From assembly GCF_018998565.1 (NCBI RefSeq), contig NZ_JAHNZO010000019.1:1-64000 (forward strand): a stretch of 64,000 nt of DNA, written 5' to 3'. Positions within the stretch are counted from its first letter, which is position 1; each line of letters begins with the position of its first letter. Below, in pieces: positions 22,925 to 31,886 of this stretch. This DNA comes from Paenibacillus oleatilyticus. Lineage in GTDB: Bacteria > Bacillota > Bacilli > Paenibacillales > NBRC-103111. The position numbers were made by a program, and so were the translations under genes. The notes under the pieces are model-generated. The model was not told the origin of the DNA. It searched no databases and worked only from the letters and a program-made list of their open reading frames with translations.

Positions 22925-24754
22925 TTATTTTTTGCCAGCTTTGTAAGCGTTCAGGAACTCTTTGGCTTTGCCGGCATCGGCTTTGAGCTCAAGGCCGGTT
23001 TGGACGATCGGGCTGACCGTCGATACGGCTTTGAATTTATTGTTTTTGTAGTAAGCGAGGAACTCGTCTTGATTGATGGAGTAGAGCACCGCCTTTCTCA
23101 AATCGGCGCTTTTCGCCACTTCACGGTTTTTCGTGTTGAACAGCAGGTACGAGACGGCGTTGCTCGGCATGGTTTGCAGCGAAAGCTTGCTGTCGCTTTT
23201 GACGATGTCGAACTTCGTCTCCGGCACGCTGTAGAACAGGTGAATCTCGCCGCTGCGCAGCGCGGATAGCGAACTATCGGCTTCTTTGATAAAGCGGATC
23301 TTGATATTGTTCACCTTCGGTTCGTGCTTCGTGCCCGCCATGTAAGCCGGGTTTTTGAGGAAGAGCGCTTCGTAATCGTTCTTGTAAGACAAGATGTACG
23401 GACCGCTCGTGAACAGGGTGTTGTTATATTTTGCGCCTTCGGTTACCGTGTTTTGATCGCCATATGGGATGTCTTTGTTGACGTCGAATTTGGCTACATC
23501 GTACGTGTTGATGCTCTCGACTTGCTTCTTGGACACGATGCCCGCCGATTGGTGAGCCAGGTAGTTCAGCACTTGCGGGAACGGATTGGTTGTCGTCAGC
23601 TTCACGACTTGGTATTTGCCTTCTTTGCTGTTGGCTTGTTTCTTGTCCGGGACCAGCGCGGAAATTTTGGCGCCCAGGCCCTTTTCCAAACCGCTTTTCA
23701 CCGTTTCGGAGCTGCCGGATTGCTTGATCGAATCGAGAACGGCCGGGTCGGTTACGAGTTCCACGTTCTTGATGTGCTCATGCAGCGTGTACGTTCGATG
23801 GTTCGGCACCGAGTTTTTGTCCTTCGCGCGCAGCAGGGAGAAGATGACATCGTCTGCGCCTACACGCTCGCCTGTATCAACAGCCAGCTTATCCTTGATT
23901 TGAGCGAAATTGATGTCGTCCCGCAGGATGAAGTAATAGTCGGTATTGCCTTCGGCGATGGCGAAATTATACGACAGGGAGCCTTCGGCGGTCAGCTTGT
24001 CGTCATCCGTCAGGTTGAGCAAGCGCACGTACATGTTGGTATTGATGATGTTGATCGAGCCATCGTTTCCTTTGATCGGGTCGAGCGACGTCAAGGTCGG
24101 CAGCGACGATTGCAGGATAATCGGGTCTTTCGCGCGTTTCCCCTCATCCTTGAAATCCAGCTCTTCCCACGGGAGGGAGCGAGATTTCGACAGTCGTACG
24201 GATTCCTTTTTCAGAACCTCTTGGTTAAAAGCTTGCGATTTGACGGAGATGTACAGGGGCGCGATATACGCCTTGTCGAACACCAGCTTTTGCTCAAGCT
24301 GTTTGTACGTATCTTTGTACTCTCCTTGCGTCTGTGTCGAAGCTTTCTCAATCAGCTCGTCGATTTCCTTGTCAGCCATGATGCTGTAGTCGCCGCCCGT
24401 TTTGAATAGCGAGCGCACGGCGTAATCCGGGTTGCCGGTTACCGTGGTCCAGCCCGACAGGGAGATGTCGTAATTGCCTGCGTCCTGCTGTGCCTTGAAC
24501 GAGCCATAGTCCGGTTGAAGGTTCAGTTTTACGTTGAAACCGTTCTTGGTCAGTTGATCGCGGATGATGTTGACGTCCGCCTCTCCGGAGCTCATAGCGA
24601 GCAGTTCGATATCGACCTTGCTACCGTCGCCCACCGGCTGCTCTGACGACGGCTTGGATTGCGCCTGTTCGTCCTTGGTTGTTAAAGTGCATCCGCTCAG
24701 CATAAGCGACACGCTGAGAATCGCCGGAATGAGCAATTTCCCCTTTTTCTTCAA
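22925..24754 (-). CDS. circularly permuted family-5 solute-binding lipoprotein
   Basis: A 609-residue lipoprotein (lipobox LSGC, Cys22) of the peptide/nickel-binding family 5 (DppA/OppA type), which delivers peptides, nickel chelates or similar to an ABC importer. The domain order is unusual. Residues 46-175 (KVDIELLAMSSGEADVN, YDISLSGWTTVTGNPDYAVR, QLEQKLVFDKAYIAPLY) correspond to the normal C-terminal part. Residues about 208-590 then follow the normal N-terminal and middle order: LTSLDPIKGNDGSIN, YFILRDDINF, VGADDVIFSLLRA, FTSGPYILSYKNDYEAL, LRKAVLYSINQDEFL, and end with AKEFLNAYKAG, which normally leads into the C-terminal part. This is a circular permutation. It ends a minus-strand operon behind two permeases. 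Confidence 0.85.
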   Translation of the reverse strand: MKKKGKLLIPAILSVSLMLSGCTLTTKDEQAQSKPSSEQPVGDGSKVDIELLAMSSGEADVNIIRDQLTKNGFNVKLNLQPDYGSFKAQQDAGNYDISLSGWTTVTGNPDYAVRSLFKTGGDYSIMADKEIDELIEKASTQTQGEYKDTYKQLEQKLVFDKAYIAPLYISVKSQAFNQEVLKKESVRLSKSRSLPWEELDFKDEGKRAKDPIILQSSLPTLTSLDPIKGNDGSINIINTNMYVRLLNLTDDDKLTAEGSLSYNFAIAEGNTDYYFILRDDINFAQIKDKLAVDTGERVGADDVIFSLLRAKDKNSVPNHRTYTLHEHIKNVELVTDPAVLDSIKQSGSSETVKSGLEKGLGAKISALVPDKKQANSKEGKYQVVKLTTTNPFPQVLNYLAHQSAGIVSKKQVESINTYDVAKFDVNKDIPYGDQNTVTEGAKYNNTLFTSGPYILSYKNDYEALFLKNPAYMAGTKHEPKVNNIKIRFIKEADSSLSALRSGEIHLFYSVPETKFDIVKSDSKLSLQTMPSNAVSYLLFNTKNREVAKSADLRKAVLYSINQDEFLAYYKNNKFKAVSTVSPIVQTGLELKADAGKAKEFLNAYKAGKK

Positions 24755-24898
24755 TGGAAGTCCCTCCTGGTGAAAATAAGTTTTGAAAATATGAACTCAC
24801 ACACATTCATTTATCGCTCCTGCAGGATTCGAGAACCCGGAAGGGAGCTAGAGTATGGATGAGGATTCCGAATGCGCTGCTTGCCGGGACCGGCAGCT

Positions 24899-26416
24899 TT
24901 ATTCCAGCTTCGGATCGAGCGCGTCGCGGAGACCGTCTCCCAGGAAATTGAAGGAGAGGACCAGCGCGATGATCGCCAGACCCGGGTAGATGGCCGTAAA
25001 CGAATGCGACTCCAGATACGCGCTGCCGACCTTGAGAATGTTGCCCCACTCCGGGATATGCGGCTCGACGCCAAGACCGAGAAAGCTTAAGCTACTGGTC
25101 GAGATGACGGCGCTCCCGATGGTCAACGTCGATTTGACGATCATCGGGGAGATGGAGTTGGGAATGATATGCTTGAACAAAATCAACAGATCGCCGGAGC
25201 CGAAAGCCCGCGCCGCCTGCACGTATTCGAGCGTCGAGACGAGCATGACGTTTGCCCTCATCGTCCGGGCATAGGCGGGGATCGCTCCGACGCTCAGCGC
25301 GAGAATCAGGTTCATGGTGTTGGCGCCAAATGCCGCGATGATCGCAATCGCGAGCAGGATACCCGGAATGGCGTACAGGATGTCGAGCGCCCGCATGATC
25401 ACATTATCCGTCTGCCGGCCGAAGTAACCGGAGATCGCACCTAGTATCCCTCCGACTACGACGGGGATCAGCGTGGACAAAAAGCCGACGAACAGTGAGA
25501 TCCGCGCGCCGAATACGATGCGGGAGAACAGATCGCGTCCGAAATTATCGGTGCCGAGCGGGTAAGCCAAGCTCGGAGCTTGCAAAATCGCCCCATAGTT
25601 GTTTTCGATCGCCATGCCGTAATCGAACGTCAGATAGCTGCACACGGCGATGGTAAGCAGGAAACAAATAAAAAACAGGCCGAGCATCGAGGTGGAGCTT
25701 CTGGACAGGCGCTCGACGGCATGGTGGAGCTTCGAGTCCGACAGCTGTTCCTTGTCGCGCAGCTTGGCGATCAACAGAAGGCCCAGGAACAGGGCGAACA
25801 GATTGCCTGTTACGGCGGTTGCCAACAGCGCGATGGCGACGATCCACATCCACTTGGGTAAAATCTTGTCATCTGCGTAGCGCGCCACCAGCAGCAAGGC
25901 GACCAGTTGGAGCACGGCTGCCACGATGAGCAGCATCATGCCTTGCAGGAACGTATTGGCGACGTAAGGCTTGAATACGTTCAAGGCCGAGACGGCAAAG
26001 ACGAACAAGGTCGTTAGCAGCGTATAAAAGGCCAACGTGTAGGCGGCGCTCTTTTTGCGTTTGATGAGCTGGAAAGCCGCCGTCCCGACGAAAATATTGG
26101 CTGTCAGCAAGCTGAGCAGCAGCACGTAGCCTAATCGGCGAGTCCTCCGTTGCAGCTCGCCGCTGCGAAGTAGGTCTCTTTTGATCAGGAACTTAACCGC
26201 TAACTGCAGCAGCCCAAAAACGAGATAGGCGGCGCATGCAGCCAAGACGGTCGGCTTCCAGACCGCGCCGGACCAATCGTAGCTGTTCAGCAGCAGCAAC
26301 AGGGCGATTCCGAGCGAAGCGATGCCGGAGAAGCCGGCTTGACTGTATTCCGGGCAAGAGGCTAGCCGGAAGTGGATTTCATGTTTGTTTGGTTGAATGG
26401 TATTCACGGCTGCCAC
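24899..26416 (-). CDS. ABC permease DppC-like with N-terminal membrane extension
   Basis: A 505-residue inner-membrane subunit. The C-terminal about 240 residues are a standard OppC/DppC permease: LGTDNFGRDLFSRIVFGARISL near residue 290, six TM segments, and the EAA coupling loop around YVQAARAFGSGDLLILFKHIIPN. The first about 260 residues are an extra block with six or seven TM helices (for example YLVFGLLQLAVKFLI, LLLSLLTANIFVG) that ordinary OppC proteins do not have. It starts 3 bases after the partner permease stop. The extension may be a regulatory or assembly domain of this importer; I do not recognise it. Confidence 0.85.
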   Translation of the reverse strand: MAAVNTIQPNKHEIHFRLASCPEYSQAGFSGIASLGIALLLLLNSYDWSGAVWKPTVLAACAAYLVFGLLQLAVKFLIKRDLLRSGELQRRTRRLGYVLLLSLLTANIFVGTAAFQLIKRKKSAAYTLAFYTLLTTLFVFAVSALNVFKPYVANTFLQGMMLLIVAAVLQLVALLLVARYADDKILPKWMWIVAIALLATAVTGNLFALFLGLLLIAKLRDKEQLSDSKLHHAVERLSRSSTSMLGLFFICFLLTIAVCSYLTFDYGMAIENNYGAILQAPSLAYPLGTDNFGRDLFSRIVFGARISLFVGFLSTLIPVVVGGILGAISGYFGRQTDNVIMRALDILYAIPGILLAIAIIAAFGANTMNLILALSVGAIPAYARTMRANVMLVSTLEYVQAARAFGSGDLLILFKHIIPNSISPMIVKSTLTIGSAVISTSSLSFLGLGVEPHIPEWGNILKVGSAYLESHSFTAIYPGLAIIALVLSFNFLGDGLRDALDPKLE

Positions 26417-26419
26417 CTG

Positions 26420-27862
26420 CTAGTATTGTTTCATTTTTGAACGGATTCTTGGATCGAAAAAGGCGTACAAAATATCGATCACGACATTGACGATAGAGAT
26501 TGCGATCGCGGTATAGACGACGCCGCCAATAATCGCAGGAATGTCCGGGATGAACTGCTTGTCCACGATATAGCTCCCGATGCCGTTAATGTTGAACACC
26601 TTCTCGGTTACGGCTGACCCTCCGAGCATTCCGCCGAACTGAAGTCCGATGACCGTAATGATCGGGATTAGCGCGTTGCCTACCGCGTGCCTCCACAGGA
26701 CGCGCCTGCGGGACAGCCCCTTGGCTTTGGCGGTCGTAATGTAATCCTCGTGAATGACCTCAAGCGTGGAAGAGCGGGTCATCCGCGCAACCGCCGCCGT
26801 TAGGCCCGTGCCCAGAACGATAACCGGCATGATCATCGAAAGCCAATTCTCCGGATTATACGTAGCGGGAAGCCATTGCAGCTTGATCGAAAAATTCAGG
26901 ATAAAGATCAAGCCTTGCCAGAAGTTCGGGATCGACAAGCCGAGCAGCGCGATGAACATAAACGTATAATCGAAAAACGAATTCGGCCGCGTCGCCGATA
27001 TAATGCCGATCGGCAGGGCGATGAGCACCGCGACGATCGTGGATATCACCGTTAGTGTCAGCGTCACGGGGAATTTATTGGCGATGGCCGTCGTAACTTC
27101 CTCGTTACCGGCAAACGATTTGCCGAGATCGAAGGTCAGGATGCCTCTTAGCGTATCCCAGAGCTGAACCAGATAAGGCTGATCCAGTCCGTACAGCTTT
27201 TTGAATGCGGCAATCTGTTCGGCGGTTGCGGTTTCCCCGAGAATATTGGCGGCCGGCTCCATCGGCGATATGTACAGGATCGTGAAGACCAGGAAGGCGA
27301 CGCCGAAAATGACCAGCACCGTCATGACCAGCCGCTCCACGATGTATTTCAGATAAGCGTTGCCGTAAATTCCGATCAGCGCATACATCAGGATGCCCGG
27401 CAGGAAAGTTACAGCCAGAAACGCCGGGTTTTGGATCAACATCCGAAACGTCTCCGCAAACGTGACCTGTCTCTCGTGGTGCTGCTCCAGATGAGCTTCG
27501 ACCTGGCGCTGCAGCGCTTCCTTGAATTTTTCGGCGGTGATGCGCTCCGCTTCATGCTCCAACTGTTTCTGATCGACCTGTTGGTTGAAAAAATGATGCT
27601 TCCGGATCAACTGCTCCTTTGTTTCCGATAAAATCCGGTCCCGGTAGCCGGATTCCAGCAGTTTGCGTTCCAGACTTCGGCGCAGTTCCTGATGCGCCTT
27701 CCGTTTGCGTCCATATAAGTAGACGATGCCGACGATTACGTTTACGGGCGCCCCTGAGAGCAGCAGCAGGAAACGATAAGCCGGGTGCAGCAACATTTTG
27801 GAGTAGATGTTCCCGATTCGGTCAACGAGACGGGAACCTGTCACGACCGTTTGCCCTGTCAA
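26420..27862 (-). CDS. ABC permease DppB-like with N-terminal extension
   Basis: A 480-residue permease. Residues about 170-480 are a typical OppB/DppB subunit: YIVERLVMTVLVIFGVAFLVF, the conserved loop LYGLDQPYLVQLWDTLRGIL, and the EAA loop around YITTAKAKGLSRRRVLWRHA. Before this lie about 165 extra residues: a TM pair near 25-50, then a highly charged, probably coiled-coil block (HQELRRSLERKLLESGYRD, EHEAERITAEKFKEALQRQ) and a further TM. Normal DppB proteins are about 310 residues. It is the first gene of the operon and pairs with the permease that follows 3 bases later. The coiled coil should face the cytosol, where it could contact the ATPase. Confidence 0.85.
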   Translation of the reverse strand: MTGQTVVTGSRLVDRIGNIYSKMLLHPAYRFLLLLSGAPVNVIVGIVYLYGRKRKAHQELRRSLERKLLESGYRDRILSETKEQLIRKHHFFNQQVDQKQLEHEAERITAEKFKEALQRQVEAHLEQHHERQVTFAETFRMLIQNPAFLAVTFLPGILMYALIGIYGNAYLKYIVERLVMTVLVIFGVAFLVFTILYISPMEPAANILGETATAEQIAAFKKLYGLDQPYLVQLWDTLRGILTFDLGKSFAGNEEVTTAIANKFPVTLTLTVISTIVAVLIALPIGIISATRPNSFFDYTFMFIALLGLSIPNFWQGLIFILNFSIKLQWLPATYNPENWLSMIMPVIVLGTGLTAAVARMTRSSTLEVIHEDYITTAKAKGLSRRRVLWRHAVGNALIPIITVIGLQFGGMLGGSAVTEKVFNINGIGSYIVDKQFIPDIPAIIGGVVYTAIAISIVNVVIDILYAFFDPRIRSKMKQY

Positions 27863-28020
27863 GCTTGTGCGCTCCCTTTCAAGTAAATTAGCATTTTACT
27901 ATTTGCATTATTCCGATTGTTATAGTAGATTTTAAGATAAGGGTCGAAAAATGTCAACAATTACTAACGACGACGATGCCAAGTTTTTTTCAAAATTTAC
28001 GATTTGACGCAGGTGACTCC
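27863..28020. promoter_or_regulatory. divergent promoter region of the ABC importer
   Basis: A 158-bp AT-rich spacer between the two halves of the importer. It holds several -10-like TATAGT/TAAGAT boxes and a TAGCATTTTACTATTTGCAT stretch with near-repeats. No named operator is recognised. Shared control of the permease operon and the ATPase gene is the likely purpose. Confidence 0.5.
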
Positions 28021-29757
28021 ATGGATACGTTATTGCAGGTGAACCAATTATCCGTTTCATTTTATTCTCGCGATAAAGAAGTCGAAGCCGTCCGGAATGT
28101 GAGCTTCGAGGTACGCAAAGGCGAGACGCTCGGGATCGTCGGAGAATCCGGCAGCGGCAAGAGCGTCACGGCGCGCACGATCATGCGTCTGCTGCCCTCG
28201 CCGCCCTCGATGGTGAAGGGCGGAGAGATTTTATTCCAAGGCCAGAATCTGGCCCATAAAACCGAACAGGAGATGGAGCAGATCCGGGGGCGGGAGATCG
28301 GAATGATTTTTCAGGACCCGATGTCCTCGCTCAACCCGACCATGCGGATCGGCAAGCAGATCGAGGAGAGCTTGATCAAGCACCGGAAGCTCTCCAAAAC
28401 GGAGGCGCGCAGGGAAGCGATCGAGATGCTGCGGATGGTTGGCATCCCGTATAGCGAGGCGCGCTATATGCAGTATCCTCATGAATTTTCCGGCGGCATG
28501 CGCCAGCGGGTGATGATTGCCATCGCGCTCGCTTGCCGTCCGTCGCTGCTGATCGCCGACGAACCGACAACTGCGTTGGACGTAACGATACAGGCGCAGA
28601 TTTTGCACCAAATGAAGGAGCTTCAACTAAAGCTCGGCACCTCGATCATCCTCATTACGCACGACTTGGGAGTCGTTGCCGGCATGTGCGACCGCGTCGT
28701 CGTCATGAAGGAAGGCGAGATCGTCGAGACCGGCACGACGGAAGAGATTTTCTACTCGCCGAAGCATCCTTATACGATCCGGCTGCTGAACGCGCTGCCC
28801 CGGTTGGACGAGAAGAAGAAGCCGAAGCCCGCGCCGCTCATCGCGAGATCGGCCGAGGATCGACCGTTGCTGGAGGTGCGGGCGCTGAAGCAGTATTTTG
28901 ATCTTGGGAAGGGGCAAATCGTCAAGGCGGTCAACGATATCAGCTTCGATATCCGGGCCGGCGAGACGCTTGGCGTCGTAGGCGAATCCGGGAGCGGTAA
29001 GTCGACGACAGGGCGAGCGATTCTTCGTCTGAACGAGCCTACCGGGGGCGAGGTGCTTTTCAAAGGGATCGCGCTGAATCGGCTCAACCGTGGTGAAATG
29101 AAGACGATGCGGCGCTATATGCAGATGATTTTCCAAGATCCGTACGCCTCGTTGAACCCGCGTCTTCGCATCGTTGATATCATTGGCGAAGCGCTGGACG
29201 TGCACCGGATCGCAGGAGGAAAAAAGGAGCGGCAGAAGCGGGTCGAAGAGCTGCTTGATATGGTCGGACTTAGTCCTGCGCATGCCATGCGGTATCCTCA
29301 CGAATTCTCGGGAGGTCAACGCCAGCGGATTGGCATCGCACGCACTCTGGCCATCGAGCCGGAATTTATCGTGTGCGATGAGCCGTTGTCGGCTCTAGAC
29401 GTCTCGATCCAGTCGCAGATCGTGAAGCTTCTGGAAGAGCTGCAGCAGCGATTGGGTCTTACCTATCTGTTTATCGCGCACGATTTGTCGATGGTTAAGC
29501 ATATCAGTGACCGCGTGGCGGTGATGTATAAAGGCAAGATCGTGGAGCTGGCTGAAAGCGAGGAGCTGTACGAGAATCCGCAGCATGCCTACACGAAGTC
29601 GCTGCTGGCCGCGATCCCGGTTCCTGACCCGAAGGTGGAATCGCAGAAGACGTTCACCGCTGTAGAGGAGTCCTCGAAGGCGGACCCATACGGCTTGGAG
29701 CGCTCAAGCTTTGTTGAAGTGAAGAAGGGGCATTGGGTGGCGGTTGCTGAGGGGTAG
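28021..29757 (+). CDS. fused DppD-DppF type ABC ATPase
   Basis: A 578-residue protein with two complete ABC ATPase domains, normally separate genes in Opp/Dpp systems. Domain 1 (residues 1-265): Walker A GESGSGKS near 41, signature SGGMRQR, Walker [13 protein letters not shown]. Domain 2 (about 280-560): the same GESGSGKS, signature SGGQRQR, Walker [13 protein letters not shown]. Each is followed by the oligopeptide-type C-terminal region ([32 protein letters not shown]). The start at 28021 follows CAGGTGA; an in-frame start at 27976 lacks a site. It is transcribed away from the permeases and should power them. Confidence 0.92.
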   Translation: MDTLLQVNQLSVSFYSRDKEVEAVRNVSFEVRKGETLGIVGESGSGKSVTARTIMRLLPSPPSMVKGGEILFQGQNLAHKTEQEMEQIRGREIGMIFQDPMSSLNPTMRIGKQIEESLIKHRKLSKTEARREAIEMLRMVGIPYSEARYMQYPHEFSGGMRQRVMIAIALACRPSLLIADEPTTALDVTIQAQILHQMKELQLKLGTSIILITHDLGVVAGMCDRVVVMKEGEIVETGTTEEIFYSPKHPYTIRLLNALPRLDEKKKPKPAPLIARSAEDRPLLEVRALKQYFDLGKGQIVKAVNDISFDIRAGETLGVVGESGSGKSTTGRAILRLNEPTGGEVLFKGIALNRLNRGEMKTMRRYMQMIFQDPYASLNPRLRIVDIIGEALDVHRIAGGKKERQKRVEELLDMVGLSPAHAMRYPHEFSGGQRQRIGIARTLAIEPEFIVCDEPLSALDVSIQSQIVKLLEELQQRLGLTYLFIAHDLSMVKHISDRVAVMYKGKIVELAESEELYENPQHAYTKSLLAAIPVPDPKVESQKTFTAVEESSKADPYGLERSSFVEVKKGHWVAVAEG

Positions 29758-29951
29758 GGTTAGGGATAAATAGGCAGGGGAGTTATAATTTAGGAGTCCG
29801 TCTCGTTCTTTGTGATCGGCTGCTGGAAGAATTTGAAGGTAAGGACATTAAAGAGGTAGAATTAGCTTATGCAATATAGAAACTAACCAAAGCAGAGTTG
29901 AATTCTGTTGGAAAAAAACGGGTAAAGATTTATAATGTAACTACGCATTTG
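29758..29951 (+). other. gene remnant upstream of the CRISPR leader
   Basis: This stretch has a short open frame without a start (reading RLVLCDRLLEEFEGKD ... ELAYAI then stop, 29795-29881) and another reading KLTKAELNSVGKKRVK. They look like the tail of one or two lost genes; I cannot name them. A TATAAT at 29931-29936 may be the leader promoter -10. Confidence 0.35.
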
Positions 29952-29998
29952 TGTCGTCGACCTCCAATGCTGCAAAAAAGCCGGGGGATCGACGACAA
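29952..29998 (+). promoter_or_regulatory. CRISPR leader inverted-repeat element
   Basis: TGTCGTCGACC at the left and GGGGGATCGACGACAA at the right flank a CAAAAAAG centre. It matches the reverse complement of 4472-4519. It lies 95 bp before the first repeat of the third array and in the same orientation, so it marks that array's leader. Confidence 0.72.
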
Positions 29999-30093
29999 TG
30001 AGGGCAGCGTGGTAACAGAGATTTTGGTAGCTGGTGTAAGGGAGAATTGTTTGTTAGATATGTGGGAATAGCGTAACGACGGCGTTTTTGTGG

Positions 30094-30522
30094 GTTTTGA
30101 ACGTACCTATGAGGAATTGAAACTAGAGTTTGTTCTGACTGTGCAATTGCCGATACGCGAAGTTTTGAACGTACCTATAAGGAATTGAAACGAGTCAAAC
30201 TCTTTGATTTGGGACTTGTATAATTCGTTTTGAACGTACCTATAAGGAATTGAAACCGATAAGCTCGTTTGATTCCACAGTACGACCGAACGCGTTTAGA
30301 ACGTACCTATAAGGAATTGAAACTTCGGTCGGTATGGTGGCCTTCGGCCGCCAAACAGCCGTTTAGAACGTACCTATAAGGAAAAACTCCTTAGCGGTCA
30401 GCTTAGGCAGCGTCGTCTGGATTCGGTTTAGAACGTACCTATAAGGAATTGAAACTGGATTCGGTCCGTGGTCTTGATGTCGGCAAAACAGTGTTTAGAA
30501 CGTACCTACGGAAAATTGAAAC
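30094..30522 (+). CRISPR. CRISPR array, seven repeats, six spacers
   Basis: Repeats at 30094-30123, 30162-30191, 30227-30256, 30294-30323, 30361-30387 (27 bp, TTG lost from the 3' handle), 30426-30455 and 30493-30522 (inner bases altered, trailer end). Spacers are 38, 35, 37, 37, 38 and 37 bp. The consensus starts GTTTTGAACGTACC or GTTTAGAACGTACC and ends GAATTGAAAC. Repeats 1-3 carry TTTTG and repeats 4-7 TTTAG; repeat 1 has TATGAGG and the rest TATAAGG. Leader at left, degenerate trailer repeat at right. Spacers 5 and 6 overlap in sequence by 8 bases. No cas genes are in the window. Confidence 0.95.
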
Positions 30523-30863
30523 ATCCTTCGGCGACTGTAGGCGTCATAGTCGAGGTTGTTCCAGCTAGGCATATTTTTGGATTCCCAACATTTAGAGCTT
30601 CGAAAAAGAGGATCTGGGTTCGAAGGAAAAAAGTCTTTACGGATCGACATCTGTATCCGGAGCAACATGATTGGTGATAAACCTGCATCAACTTGAAGCG
30701 CTGCATATACCGTACACCGTCGTTGGAGAGGCTGCAACAAAGAGCATCCTCTCCCTTGAAGGAGAAGATGCTCCTTGACACTAATGGTTTCATTATTGAC
30801 CGCAATGGAAGCTGTTTTACGGCCTTTACGTATATCCGTGTCGATTTTTACAATCTAAATAGA
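30523..30863 (+). other. intergenic stretch after the CRISPR array
   Basis: About 340 bp with no supported gene. A hairpin GAGCATCCTCTCC / GGAGAAGATGCTC sits at about 30739-30773 and could end transcription of the minus-strand hydrolase relic. Nothing else recognisable. Confidence 0.45.
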
Positions 30864-31803
30864 TTAAGTATGAAATGCCCGGGCCATCGCATCCAGATAG
30901 CTCTGAACGGCGCGCTGACTTACTTCCGCTTCTGGAACGAAACTTTCAAAAAGGTGAAAGCATCCGGGATACAGGTGAAATTCGACATCTACACCTGCCT
31001 GTGCAAGTCGTGTTACATATTCGATCGTCTCATAATCGGAACAGATCAAGCTGACCCACACATGTATAGGTTGGTGGCAGCCCTACCAAATTGTCCGCTC
31101 TCGACGGTACCGCATAGGGAGATAACTCGCTGGCATCGTTCTCCTTGCCCAGGTACATGTTCCAAGCGGCCAAGTTGTTCGTTCGGTTCCAGATTGCGCG
31201 ATCTTCCGTAATCTCATGGCTTGATGGCGTGATGTTACGGTTGTCGAGCATCGGGTACAACGGCATTTGAAAGATAATGGACGGTCCGCCTTTATCACGT
31301 GCCATCAGCGCGAGTGCTGCTGTCAGCCCGCCGCCTCCGCTTGCGCCGGCAATGGCAACCCGGTTCACATCAATTCCTAGCGATTCCGCCTCCTCTATCA
31401 TCCAGACCAGGCCGGCATAACAATCTTCGATAGCCGCTGGGTAAGGGTTCTCGGGAGCAAGCCTGTAATCCACCGACACGACAACACATCCAGCCGTCTG
31501 AACGAAGCGTTCGCACAACTCGTCGTCCATATCAGGATGTCCCATCACATATCCGCCTCCGTGAATCCACAGCATGGCTGGAAGCTTGTCACCTTTTCGT
31601 CCGGCAGGTTCGTAAATTTTAGCCAGCATCTCACCTGCAGCACCCGGAATCGTTTGACTGGTTGTATGTACATGCTCTGATTTCTTCACAGGCGGAGCCG
31701 ACACCAGACTTCTACTCCACTCCAAATTCTCTTCCAATTGAAACCCTGGAAATTGTTCAAAAGCCTCTCTTAATTCCGGCAGTATACGTTTATCCATATT
31801 CAT
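30864..31803 (-). pseudogene. alpha/beta hydrolase (HSL type), frameshifted
   Basis: A lipase/esterase of the hormone-sensitive-lipase group. The first part (from 31803, after GGAGGG) has the oxyanion motif LWIHGGGYVMGHP and the nucleophile elbow AGASGGGGLTAAL with the Ser. The frame breaks after PTYTCVGQLDLFR near 31035. The rest continues one frame over (DYETIEYVTRLAQ, LYPGCFHLFESF, which holds the catalytic His) to 30864. One missing base explains it. All catalytic residues are otherwise intact, so the damage is recent or a sequencing error. Neighbours on the same strand are oxidoreductases. Confidence 0.82.
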
Positions 31804-31886
31804 GTAAATCCCTCCGGTAATATAATGAAACGAAATTGGATCTTCATTCATTCTCGTGTTCTGAAGGACGTTTGAATGGATACTCC

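Noticed and set aside
23324..24409. Plus-strand 361-codon frame opposite the binding-protein gene
   Set aside because: Antisense shadow of the permuted binding protein, which has signal peptide, lipobox and ribosome site on the minus strand.
29790..29940. Remnant of a cas gene next to the array
   Set aside because: The short frames (LLEEFEGKD, KLTKAELNSVGKK) show no Cas1, Cas2 or RAMP motif; only an unassigned remnant is recorded.
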